Below, in pieces: positions 1 through 7,248 of a DNA stretch of 8,603 nucleotides (positions are counted from its first letter, which is position 1; the number at the start of each line of letters is the position of its first letter). The DNA is taken from assembly GCA_030604505.1 (NCBI GenBank), contig JAUVVT010000049.1:1-8603 (forward strand), in the 5' to 3' direction. This DNA is from a bacterium. GTDB taxonomy: Bacteria; SM23-31; JAUVVT01. Under the pieces are notes generated by a model. It had not been told where the DNA came from. It did not search any database and worked only from the letters and a program-made list of their open reading frames with translations. The translations under genes and the position numbers were made by a program.

Positions 1-1052
1 ATAAAATTGAAGTTAAAGATATTCGACCAGAGACGATCTGTGTAGAGGATGTCAGAGGTGTTAATACAGAAGATTCTGAGAATGTGAGGTTAGAAGTTTC
101 AACAGCAGATATCATTGCAACAGCCGTCGGTTCTAAATCATTGCATTATCTTTATGAAGACATTGCACAAGGAATTTTACTGCGAAAGAAATCGGGTAAA
201 GAGAAATCTCTTAATATAATAATCTGTGAGAATCTCAGGAATGCAAAAGAAGAATTTTATCACGGGTTAAAAAAATATCTCCCTGTTGATTTTCCTGAAG
301 AAGAAATGCCCGGACTTGTAGAAACCAGTATTGGAAAAATGGTACCTATTATGACAGAAGAAGACAAAAGAAATGACCCGCTTTTAATTTATGCAGAGGC
401 GTATAATACATTGATACTTGACAGGAATGGATTTAAGGGTGAACTGCCTGATGTGCCCGGTCTTGATATGAAAAAAAATATGAAGGCGTATGTGGATAGA
501 AAATTATTTATTCATAATCTCGGACATGCAGCGGTTGCATATTTGGGATACATTTACGACCCGAAATTAAAATATATCTGGGAAGCAGTTGACATACCTG
601 AAATTGAAAAGACAGCCAGGGCTGCTATGTGGGAATCGGGACATTCGTTAATAAAGGAATATCCTGATGAGTTTAATGAAGCAAACCAAAAAGAACACGT
701 CGATGACCTTTTGAGAAGATTTAAAAACAGATTTCTTAATGATACAATATATCGTGTGGGAAGGGATATACAGAGAAAACTTGGTCATGAAGACAGGCTT
801 GCAGGTGCATTAAGGCTGGATGAGAAACATAATGTTGATTACGATAATACAGCAAAGGCGATTGCCGCTGCTGTGCTTTTCAGACAAAAAGATGATAACG
901 GAAAACTGTTTTATAAGGATGAAATATTTATCAATAATTTCTATGCTAAAGGTGTGGAAAAAGTTTTAACCGATGTATGCAAGTTTGATAAAATTTCAGG
1001 TAGAGAAATTATTAATAAGATAATTTCATATCATAATAAGATAAGAGGATAA
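1..1052 (+). CDS. mtlD: Mannitol-1-phosphate 5-dehydrogenase, 5'-truncated by the window edge
   Basis: This enzyme interconverts mannitol 1-phosphate and fructose 6-phosphate using NAD(H) in the cytoplasm. The reading frame is open from base 3 without a stop, so the GTG at 84 is internal: the residues before it (containing VEDVRGVNTEDSENV) continue the family alignment. About 349 residues are visible against roughly 380 in E. coli MtlD, so the N-terminal Rossmann strand with the nucleotide-binding glycine motif is missing. Visible hallmarks are STADIIATAVG (end of the NAD domain), IIICENLRNA, NDPLLIYAEAY and the catalytic K-x4-N-x2-H signature in RKLFIHNLGHA (Lys codon at 501). RKLGHEDRL and IAAAVLFRQKDD near the C-terminus closely match MtlD rather than the mannitol 2-dehydrogenase or fructuronate reductase branches of this family. 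The gene ends TAA 3 bp from the stop of the convergent gene. Its role could be mannitol use or mannitol synthesis; no mannitol PTS gene is in view to decide. Confidence 0.87.
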   Translation, partial: KIEVKDIRPETICVEDVRGVNTEDSENVRLEVSTADIIATAVGSKSLHYLYEDIAQGILLRKKSGKEKSLNIIICENLRNAKEEFYHGLKKYLPVDFPEEEMPGLVETSIGKMVPIMTEEDKRNDPLLIYAEAYNTLILDRNGFKGELPDVPGLDMKKNMKAYVDRKLFIHNLGHAAVAYLGYIYDPKLKYIWEAVDIPEIEKTARAAMWESGHSLIKEYPDEFNEANQKEHVDDLLRRFKNRFLNDTIYRVGRDIQRKLGHEDRLAGALRLDEKHNVDYDNTAKAIAAAVLFRQKDDNGKLFYKDEIFINNFYAKGVEKVLTDVCKFDKISGREIINKIISYHNKIRG

Positions 1053-1060
1053 AAATTATC
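1048..1060. repeat. Short perfect inverted repeat holding both convergent stop codons
   Basis: The 13 bases read GATAA-AAA-TTATC. The left arm ends in the TAA stop of mtlD and the right arm is the reverse complement of the TAA stop of the beta-helix gene, so both genes end on the same GATAA sequence. The stem is only 5 bp, with four A-T pairs and one G-C pair and a 3-base loop, so it is too weak to count as a proven intrinsic terminator. On each strand it is followed by coding sequence of the opposing gene and no T-run. It may be chance caused by shared stop contexts in AT-rich DNA. Confidence 0.3.
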
Positions 1061-2915
1061 TAACACGAATAGGAAGCTTATTAAAAAATTCTTTAATATC
1101 CCGTTCTGTTTCCAAGTCAAATATTAAGATTTTAAGTCCCTCCTTATTCAATAAACCTGTGTCAGTATCTTTTCCATGAGCCATCCCGTCCACAACATAT
1201 ACCAAACCGTCTGCCTCGGTAATTCCTCGCGGGTCATTGGTATAGGGGGCAATATCCCATACTTTAAGGATCTTGGTTATTTTGTAATCAGCAGCAAAAA
1301 GGATACTTTTGCCGTTATGTCTCACTTTGCCTCCATAACCAGCTGCTGTGAATAAAAGGCTATTCTTATATTTTCCTATACCTGCAATGTGATTTGCAAG
1401 GTTTTTAAAAGAAATGGATTTTGGAAATTCCGGATGCTTTTTCAAATTGTCATTATCTATCAGTATAATATTATTACCCCCGAAAAGAAAATACAAATTT
1501 GGACCGATAAATTCTATTCCTTCAGGGTCAGCAGCAATACTGTTAATATCTTTTGATTTGATAATTTTTTCAATGAACGGCGGATTAAATTGAAAATAGT
1601 GTATATAACCGCCCTCGTCATCGCTTATTGCCAGGACGTCCTTCGTTTCTATTTTTGTCAAAGAAAAGCCCTCCGGCCCTCTTAATGTTATTTTTGTATC
1701 CGGGAATGGTTCGGTAGATACGCGGGAATCAACCCTCGCTGTAAAGCGGTTTACGGTAAAAATTTCTCTGCTGTTATCATCACCAATGAATAAATAATCT
1801 CCATAAGAAGCAATTCCTTCTAAATCTTTAAATATAGTTCCGTTAATACTTGGCTTGACATCTATTATCCCAACCAGTCTCGGGGTTTCGATAGGAATTT
1901 GTGATTGAAATGTTTTGCCGCTTTCACTTAATGTCTGAATTGAAAACTCAGCTGTTTTAGGTCGTCTCCGCCTTGATAGCTCTTCTGCAGAATAATTTGG
2001 ACTAACATCACCTTTGCCATTTTCATTGAAAGTATTTTCACCCCAGTACAATGTCACATCAAGACGTGTGTCAACAGCTTCTTCATCATCGTTTCTCACT
2101 GAACCAATACCAAATCTTTTATTATTAAAAAAGCTGTTATTGTAGATAGCAACATAATTTGAATATTCCCCTTTTTTGCGCACGTTAATCATTTCCAATC
2201 CGTCTTCGCCGTTTCCCATAAAAGTGTTATTCCCGATAACTGCCTGAGTAATAGAAGCAAGACGGATTTCTATGCCATCATCTCCATTGTAAAAAAATGT
2301 ATTATCAAGTATGACAGCGCCTGCATCACCATCGATGTCAAGTCCGTCGTCCCGGTTATATGAAAAATCATTCTCCCACAGAATACCCTGTGTATGTTCC
2401 ATATCAATTCCGTCTCCATTTCTCAGAATCTTATTCTTAAAGCAGATCAGTACAGTTGAAAAAGAGTTATCAAACCCGATTCCGTCTGATTTATTATCCG
2501 AAATTCTACAGTGGTGAATAGTAAGTTTACTCCCTTTCTTAGCATAAATGCCCGTTTCCCCGCCTTTCACACAAAGCTCTGCCATCGTTACTGTATAAGA
2601 AATAGTAACTACAATTCCATCTTGACAGGTAAGGATTGTTGATTCCATTCCGGAGCCAATTAAGGTTACCTTCTTAGTAATCTTAATATTTTCGGAATAA
2701 AAACCGGCTGAAACAACAATAACATCACCGTCTGAGGATTGATTCACGGCTTCCTGAATGGTAGGATATTGCTGGGGAACAAGAATTTTATGATTTTTCC
2801 CGAATGTTTGACATACTTCAAAAACCACTATTAATAGAGAAGCACAGATAATCCAATATATATTTTTTCTCGACAATAAAGTTTTGTTCTGCAAAATAAT
2901 ATTTGCAATATCCAT
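1056..2915 (-). CDS. Exported right-handed beta-helix protein with C-terminal beta-propeller-like domain
   Basis: The chosen start at 2915 gives 619 residues. It has AAAGGA 8 bases upstream and lies 38 bp after the previous stop; a longer frame from 3020 would overlap the rhamnosidase gene and has no signal-like start. Residues about 19-35 are hydrophobic (IYWIICASLLIVVFEVC) after a basic N-terminus, so the protein is exported or anchored by an uncleaved signal. Residues 43-95 (YPTIQEAVNQSSDGDVIVV, then VTLIGSG) are the standard N-terminal cap and first coil of pectin-lyase-fold/DUF1565 proteins. Residues 144-272 carry a ladder of DGI/DGL coils at 144, 168, 190, 213 and 238, and FGI at 268. 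A linker with RRRR (315-318) leads to residues 347-604, where DLEGI, GPEGF, DPEGI, IAGIG and DPRGI recur about every 49 residues, suggesting propeller blades. I see no pectinesterase or polysaccharide-lyase active-site signature. As the last gene after sulfatase and rhamnosidase, it may bind or cleave the same glycan; this is inference. Confidence 0.8.
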   Translation of the reverse strand: MDIANIILQNKTLLSRKNIYWIICASLLIVVFEVCQTFGKNHKILVPQQYPTIQEAVNQSSDGDVIVVSAGFYSENIKITKKVTLIGSGMESTILTCQDGIVVTISYTVTMAELCVKGGETGIYAKKGSKLTIHHCRISDNKSDGIGFDNSFSTVLICFKNKILRNGDGIDMEHTQGILWENDFSYNRDDGLDIDGDAGAVILDNTFFYNGDDGIEIRLASITQAVIGNNTFMGNGEDGLEMINVRKKGEYSNYVAIYNNSFFNNKRFGIGSVRNDDEEAVDTRLDVTLYWGENTFNENGKGDVSPNYSAEELSRRRRPKTAEFSIQTLSESGKTFQSQIPIETPRLVGIIDVKPSINGTIFKDLEGIASYGDYLFIGDDNSREIFTVNRFTARVDSRVSTEPFPDTKITLRGPEGFSLTKIETKDVLAISDDEGGYIHYFQFNPPFIEKIIKSKDINSIAADPEGIEFIGPNLYFLFGGNNIILIDNDNLKKHPEFPKSISFKNLANHIAGIGKYKNSLLFTAAGYGGKVRHNGKSILFAADYKITKILKVWDIAPYTNDPRGITEADGLVYVVDGMAHGKDTDTGLLNKEGLKILIFDLETERDIKEFFNKLPIRVR

Positions 2916-2923
2916 AATAATTT

Positions 2924-2929
2924 TCCTTT
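2924..2929 (-). promoter_or_regulatory. Ribosome binding site of the beta-helix gene
   Basis: On the minus strand, AAAGGA lies 8 bases before the ATG at 2915. It decides this start over the in-frame upstream ATG at 3020, which lies within the preceding gene. Confidence 0.75.
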
Positions 2930-2953
2930 TAGCTTTTGTGATGTTGTAACCTT

Positions 2954-5656
2954 CTATTGCGTATTTGTTTTTAAAACAATACTGACCGGCCCGATAAGCC
3001 CTGATGGTAAAAGTTCCCAATTTGAAGCATCAAATGGTTTATAATCTATATTCACAAAGAAATATTTCCTCCATTGCACACCTGTACGGTCGAGATGAAT
3101 TATTCTGTTCGCCATTAGATTTCTCACCTTTATCAGTATGACATTTTCTCCCTGCTTGATTTTATCCGTAATATCCACCACACTTGGCTTAGTCCATACA
3201 GAACCCGAAAGAGAGCCATTAACAAAGATTTCGGCAGATTCACGCAATTCACCCAAATTTAGGGTAATTTTTTTTACACCTTCTTTTGTATTGAAATTAA
3301 AAGTCGTCTGGTATTCTACTTCTCCGGAATAAAATTTAGTTTCGTGCCAATTAGTCCAGGATTCCAATTGTGAAATTTCTTTTGTATGTTGTTCCCCTTT
3401 ATAATCTAACCATGATATGTTCCACCTGCCTTTTAATAAAACTTTTGAAGCAGCAGTCAACTTTTCCTCAGGCTGAAAACCGCTGTATTTATTATCTTTT
3501 GATACCAATAAAAGACTTGTGGAAAATGGTTCCATTTTTAAATGGATTTTAATTTCTTCTCTGTTCTTTTGTATCTCAGCTCTATTAACTTCACCCGTCA
3601 GCGGATTACCGATAAGAACGGTATTTCCTTTACAATTCAAACTTATCCATTTATCAATACTTTTATGACTGATATTTTTCAGAAAATAAAGTTTATTATT
3701 AGAATTATACAAACGGATAAACTTTAAGCTTTCATCAGTAAATTTTTCATTTTCAATTTTCAATCTTTTCAGAAGGTCGGGAAGCTCAGCGACAGAATCA
3801 ATTATAAATAGCGATTTATATTCCTTAAATGATTCACCTAATATTTTGTTCTTATTTTCTTTTGATGTATTGTCCGGCGCACCTCTTTCAACAACCGAAG
3901 GAATGTTTTTGACAAAAATAATATTTGCTCCCTGTTCAAGTAAATTTTTTAGTTTTTCTAATGTTTTTTCTTCAGTAAACTGAATACCTGCGAATACAAG
4001 TGTCTTATAGCGCATATCACTACTCAGTAAATCTTGATTATTTGTGGAGAGCATTTCTATTATGACCTTATCAGAAACATAATCAAACTGCCAGCCGTTA
4101 TCCTGCAGCATTTTGGCAGTTTCCCATGTTAATATTGCTGCTTCTTTAAAAAAGCTTTCAATATTATGAACCCTGCAGTACTGCAGCATATTAATCGCTC
4201 CCGGAATATAATTCCACAAGTCGTGTATAGGAAAATAAAGCAGCACATCGGGATCAAATCGATTTGCCTGCAAAGTAGACTGAATCCGTGCAATGTATTC
4301 ATTTAAATAATGTAAATGAGCCCACCAGGTGTTCGTTTCTCCAGCATGTGTTGAAGCATAAAAAACAGGTCCCGGATAATCATCATCCGGAAGACTGAAT
4401 GGAACTCCATGATAAAAAATATGATTAATACCGGCAATAAAAAAAAGGTCAGCGGTCTTCTTCATTTTATCGAGAGTAACCTGAAAATGTTCATCAAGCC
4501 ATGTAAATGTTTCAGATGAACAAAACTTTCTGCCGTAAAGATGGGCTGCCGAAGAAGCAAACTTGCAGAAAAGTATATCACCTCCTCCTCTTCCGAATCC
4601 TTCTGTTTCGGGAATATCAGACAAACCGTAAAGGTCGATTATATTCCCCGGAGAACCATGAGCTTGAAATCTGTTCTGCATATTATTCTTATGTGACCAT
4701 TCCGCCCAGGGAATACAAAATTCGTTCATAAACAAGGAATCGACAGTTTCTCTGTAATCGTGCAGCAATCTGCGCCTTATTTTTGAATCTATACTGTCAT
4801 CAATAAGGATTGGGATATAATGTCTTAAGTCATATCCGTGAAGATTCTGAAATGCCGTAAAAAGTTCAGGAGTCCAATTAGCGCCGTAAACTTCATAGGA
4901 ATCGTTAAAGTTGCTTCTCGGTCTCATTTGGCCGGTATTGTTATTTAATTCGTCAAAGGGTTCTACATAATTTTCAAAAGCAGAACGGGAAAAGTGATCA
5001 AGTACGTGACCCTCGGAGCCAACGGTCGCCCGTTTCACCTGCTGACCGGTGTATCCAACCTTAACTATATAAACCTTCCAGTTGCCCGGAGGAACAGTCC
5101 AGTATTTTTGACCGTTATCTATTGTATAGTCAAGCATTTTTCCTGAAACAGAATTTTTACTCATAGGAGTCACAAGCACAAATTCAGCAGGTTTTTTGGA
5201 GTCGTCAGTAATTTTTCTTTTAGTATCACTATCAGAATATACCGATTGTATAACTTCCAGTTTACGTGCGGCGTGTTGTGGTTCAAGCCAGGGACCACCA
5301 AAGGGCCAGCCGCTTCCCAGTGTCAGGTCTACGCCGAGTCCTGATTTTTTTGCTTCCTTCATCGTAAAAAGAAATACCTCAGCCCATCTTTCAGATAAGT
5401 ATGTGATGGGTTCTATTGAAGACGGCTTCATTGGATAGATTGGCTGTATCTCAACGCCTCCAAAACCTGCCTTTTTCATTTCCCTTAATTGACGGGATAT
5501 TTCACTCTCGTTTACACTGCTTCCCAGCCACCACCATCTTGCCCACGGTTTTGACTCGTAACCGATTTTATCCCAATGAAAGGGATGCTCAGTATGTACA
5601 TTATTCGAGCAGGATAAAAATACAATCAACAATATAATAATTCCCTTAAATCTCAT
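2954..5656 (-). CDS. GH106-like alpha-L-rhamnosidase, lipoprotein
   Basis: The product (900 residues) is a predicted secreted glycoside hydrolase of the GH106 type; known members are inverting, calcium-dependent alpha-L-rhamnosidases. The N-terminus is a short hydrophobic signal ending FLSC, with Cys16 the likely lipidated residue, followed by SNN, compatible with outer-membrane sorting. Family landmarks in order are PWARWWWLGSSV (37-48), KKAGFGGVEIQPIYP (61-75), DLTLGSGWPFGGPWL (110-124), SDIPETEGFG (346-355), SSETFTW (380-386) and FYHGVPFSLPDDDYPGPVFY (414-433). Acidic residues in the SDIPETEG and SSETF stretches are plausible active-site or metal ligands, but I cannot assign acid and base roles by eye. 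Residues about 775-897 form a beta-sandwich like the GH2 sugar-binding domain (FVNGSLSGSVW, DITDKIKQGENVI). The ATG at 5656 has GAAGG 7 bases upstream. It follows the sulfatase by 86 bp and precedes the beta-helix gene by 38 bp. Actual sugar specificity (rhamnose or another 6-deoxyhexose) is not proven. Confidence 0.85.
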   Translation of the reverse strand: MRFKGIIILLIVFLSCSNNVHTEHPFHWDKIGYESKPWARWWWLGSSVNESEISRQLREMKKAGFGGVEIQPIYPMKPSSIEPITYLSERWAEVFLFTMKEAKKSGLGVDLTLGSGWPFGGPWLEPQHAARKLEVIQSVYSDSDTKRKITDDSKKPAEFVLVTPMSKNSVSGKMLDYTIDNGQKYWTVPPGNWKVYIVKVGYTGQQVKRATVGSEGHVLDHFSRSAFENYVEPFDELNNNTGQMRPRSNFNDSYEVYGANWTPELFTAFQNLHGYDLRHYIPILIDDSIDSKIRRRLLHDYRETVDSLFMNEFCIPWAEWSHKNNMQNRFQAHGSPGNIIDLYGLSDIPETEGFGRGGGDILFCKFASSAAHLYGRKFCSSETFTWLDEHFQVTLDKMKKTADLFFIAGINHIFYHGVPFSLPDDDYPGPVFYASTHAGETNTWWAHLHYLNEYIARIQSTLQANRFDPDVLLYFPIHDLWNYIPGAINMLQYCRVHNIESFFKEAAILTWETAKMLQDNGWQFDYVSDKVIIEMLSTNNQDLLSSDMRYKTLVFAGIQFTEEKTLEKLKNLLEQGANIIFVKNIPSVVERGAPDNTSKENKNKILGESFKEYKSLFIIDSVAELPDLLKRLKIENEKFTDESLKFIRLYNSNNKLYFLKNISHKSIDKWISLNCKGNTVLIGNPLTGEVNRAEIQKNREEIKIHLKMEPFSTSLLLVSKDNKYSGFQPEEKLTAASKVLLKGRWNISWLDYKGEQHTKEISQLESWTNWHETKFYSGEVEYQTTFNFNTKEGVKKITLNLGELRESAEIFVNGSLSGSVWTKPSVVDITDKIKQGENVILIKVRNLMANRIIHLDRTGVQWRKYFFVNIDYKPFDASNWELLPSGLIGPVSIVLKTNTQ

Positions 5657-5663
5657 GATAAAG

Positions 5664-5668
5664 CCTTC
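5664..5668 (-). promoter_or_regulatory. Ribosome binding site of the rhamnosidase gene
   Basis: GAAGG on the minus strand lies 7 bases before the ATG at 5656. The 86-bp gap that holds it shows no convincing promoter on inspection, which favours cotranscription with the upstream sulfatase. Confidence 0.7.
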
Positions 5669-5742
5669 ACTTAATAAAAATTAATATGGGCACAGACACT
5701 CTTCTACAAATTTCTCTAAAAAAAGCAAATTGTCAGTTGCAA

Positions 5743-7191
5743 TTATTTCTTTCTCGGAACAGGTGTTCTTATCTCTATCAGTCGCTTACCCGTTCTTAGA
5801 TCTATGTTATCTATATATCGCAATTCATCCGGGCTGACGTCTTTTTTGTCAATTATCCATTTATCAAGAGTCGAACGAAACTCTTTTAAAACATCTTGAT
5901 ATTCGGGTCTGTAAATAAGATTCTCAAACTCATTCGGGTCTGTCCTTAAATCATATAGCTCATCTACCGGTCTTGGATTACGGAAGATTAACATTTGCTG
6001 TTTTGATAGCTTCCCTTCATCCAAGAGACGGATCATTCCCTGATAACTGGTGCTGGAAACAATATCGGAAGGATGACCAAATGGTTCTCCCGGAAAGGCA
6101 TTCCGAATGTATTTATACCGGCTGCTTCTTGCACAGCGGATATGCATATCAATATTATGCCAGTTCCTCTCACTGAAAATATATTTTCTCTCCCTATCAG
6201 CGGTGCCTGTAAATAATTTCAGCATACTTCTACCCTGAATATCATCATTAGGTGTAATTCCGGTAATCTCAAGCATTGTAGGAGTCAAATCCAAAAGAGT
6301 GGCAAGAGCGTTTTGAACGACTCCTTCCGGCACCTTTCCCTTCCACCTGACAATCAGAGGCACGCCGATACCGCTGTCATAGAGGCTTGTTTTCGCCCGG
6401 GGGAAAGGCATCCCTTGGTCACTGAAATAAACAACCAGCGTATTTTCTGCCGGTCCTTCTCTATCAAGCCAGTCAAGTAATCTTCCTATCTCGGCATCCA
6501 TATGTGATATCTCATCGTAATATAAAGCAAGTTCTTCACGCACCTCCGGAATATCCGCCAGATAAGGAGGAACAACGACCTTATCCGGAGAATGCGGATT
6601 TTCAATTGAATTTTTCTTATATGGTCTGTGGGCTTCATGAAAACCTATAGAAAGAAAAAACGGTTTGTCTTTTGGCCTCTCCTGTACAAATTTTTTCCAA
6701 TCATAAGCATTTTCATATATTCTGTCAAATTGCTTATCGGCATTCGGTCCCAGGTGAAGTTTTGCGCAATTCCCGGAAAAGTATCCTTTTTTTCTAAGCA
6801 TTGTCGGTAAAACAACCAGTCCTTCCGGGAGTATTGAATGAAGTTCCATTGAACCGGCAGTATGAGGATACTTACCGGTAAACATCGACGTTCTGCTTGG
6901 TGAACAATTGGGAGCAGTTGCAAAAGCACTTGTAAAGCGTGTTCCCTCTGCGGCTAAACGGTCGATATTTGGAGACCGAACAGGATTGCCGTAGCATCCA
7001 TGGTCATAGGGAGTTACATCATCTCCTATCAGCCATATAATATTCGGAAGACTGCCAGTCGGCTGTTTCTTAACTATATTTAAACCGGAAATAGTATTGA
7101 AACCAACCATTCCTGTAAAAGCTCCTCCCATTGCTGTCAGTGCTTTCCTTCTGCTCACTTTCTTTTGAGAAAAATCATTTATCTCAGTCAT
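5743..7191 (-). CDS. Tat-exported type I sulfatase, N-sulfoglucosamine sulfohydrolase-like
   Basis: The product (482 residues) is a formylglycine-dependent sulfatase that would hydrolyse sulfate groups from a glycan. The start at 7191 is chosen because GGAGG lies 5 bases before it; an ATG at 7203, four codons earlier, has no Shine-Dalgarno sequence. The N-terminus carries a twin-arginine motif (SRRKAL, 13-18) and a hydrophobic stretch, so folded export is likely. The core has metal ligands in LIGDDV (54-59), the modification site CSPSRTSMFTG with Cys96 as the residue converted to formylglycine, KLHLGP (144-149), GFHEAHRPY (183-191) and SDQG (257-260) followed by Lys267. The CSPSR context, KLHLGP and FHEAHRPY resemble human SGSH and its bacterial relatives (SulfAtlas S1_8), but the substrate cannot be read from this. 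A Cys-type enzyme needs FGE or an anSME maturase, neither of which is in the window. C-terminal ELYDLRTDPNEFENL (411-425) is the usual sulfatase subdomain. Confidence 0.93.
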   Translation of the reverse strand: MTEINDFSQKKVSRRKALTAMGGAFTGMVGFNTISGLNIVKKQPTGSLPNIIWLIGDDVTPYDHGCYGNPVRSPNIDRLAAEGTRFTSAFATAPNCSPSRTSMFTGKYPHTAGSMELHSILPEGLVVLPTMLRKKGYFSGNCAKLHLGPNADKQFDRIYENAYDWKKFVQERPKDKPFFLSIGFHEAHRPYKKNSIENPHSPDKVVVPPYLADIPEVREELALYYDEISHMDAEIGRLLDWLDREGPAENTLVVYFSDQGMPFPRAKTSLYDSGIGVPLIVRWKGKVPEGVVQNALATLLDLTPTMLEITGITPNDDIQGRSMLKLFTGTADRERKYIFSERNWHNIDMHIRCARSSRYKYIRNAFPGEPFGHPSDIVSSTSYQGMIRLLDEGKLSKQQMLIFRNPRPVDELYDLRTDPNEFENLIYRPEYQDVLKEFRSTLDKWIIDKKDVSPDELRYIDNIDLRTGKRLIEIRTPVPRKK

Positions 7192-7196
7192 TTTAT

Positions 7197-7201
7197 CCTC
7201 C
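7197..7201 (-). promoter_or_regulatory. Ribosome binding site of the sulfatase gene
   Basis: A strong GGAGG on the minus strand lies 5 bases before the ATG at 7191. It overlaps the last base of the alternative ATG at 7203, so it cannot serve that start; it therefore fixes the start at 7191. Confidence 0.8.
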
Positions 7202-7248
7202 ATTTCGTTTTGGAATAAGTCTTGTTTAGATTATTAATGTTTAAAAAA

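Noticed and set aside
84..86. GTG at 84 as the start of mtlD
   Set aside because: The frame is open to the window edge, the upstream residues fit the family, and the NAD-binding fold would be lost; the true start lies outside the window.
1056..2915. Pectinesterase (CE8) activity for the beta-helix protein
   Set aside because: Only the general N-terminal coil resembles pectinesterases; the catalytic GxxDFxFG-type motif is absent.
2916..3020. A 35-residue N-terminal extension of the beta-helix protein starting at 3020
   Set aside because: It would overlap the end of the rhamnosidase gene by 67 bp, places a basic non-signal stretch before the hydrophobic segment, and the ATG at 2915 has a proper AAAGGA at 8 bases.
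5717..5742. Possible terminator after the sulfatase: GCAA/TTGC stem followed by seven Ts on the minus strand
   Set aside because: The stem is only 4 bp with an 8-base loop, too weak for an intrinsic terminator; the T-run is expected by chance in AT-rich DNA.
5657..5742. Promoter in the 86-bp gap before the rhamnosidase gene
   Set aside because: CTGACA resembles a -35 box but no good -10 box sits at 16-18 bases, and the Bacteroides-type TTTG/TAnnTTTG spacing is not met.
6645..6929. A 94-codon minus-strand frame inside the sulfatase gene
   Set aside because: It lies in a different frame across the conserved sulfatase active-site region and its translation has no recognisable domain; it is a shadow of the real gene.
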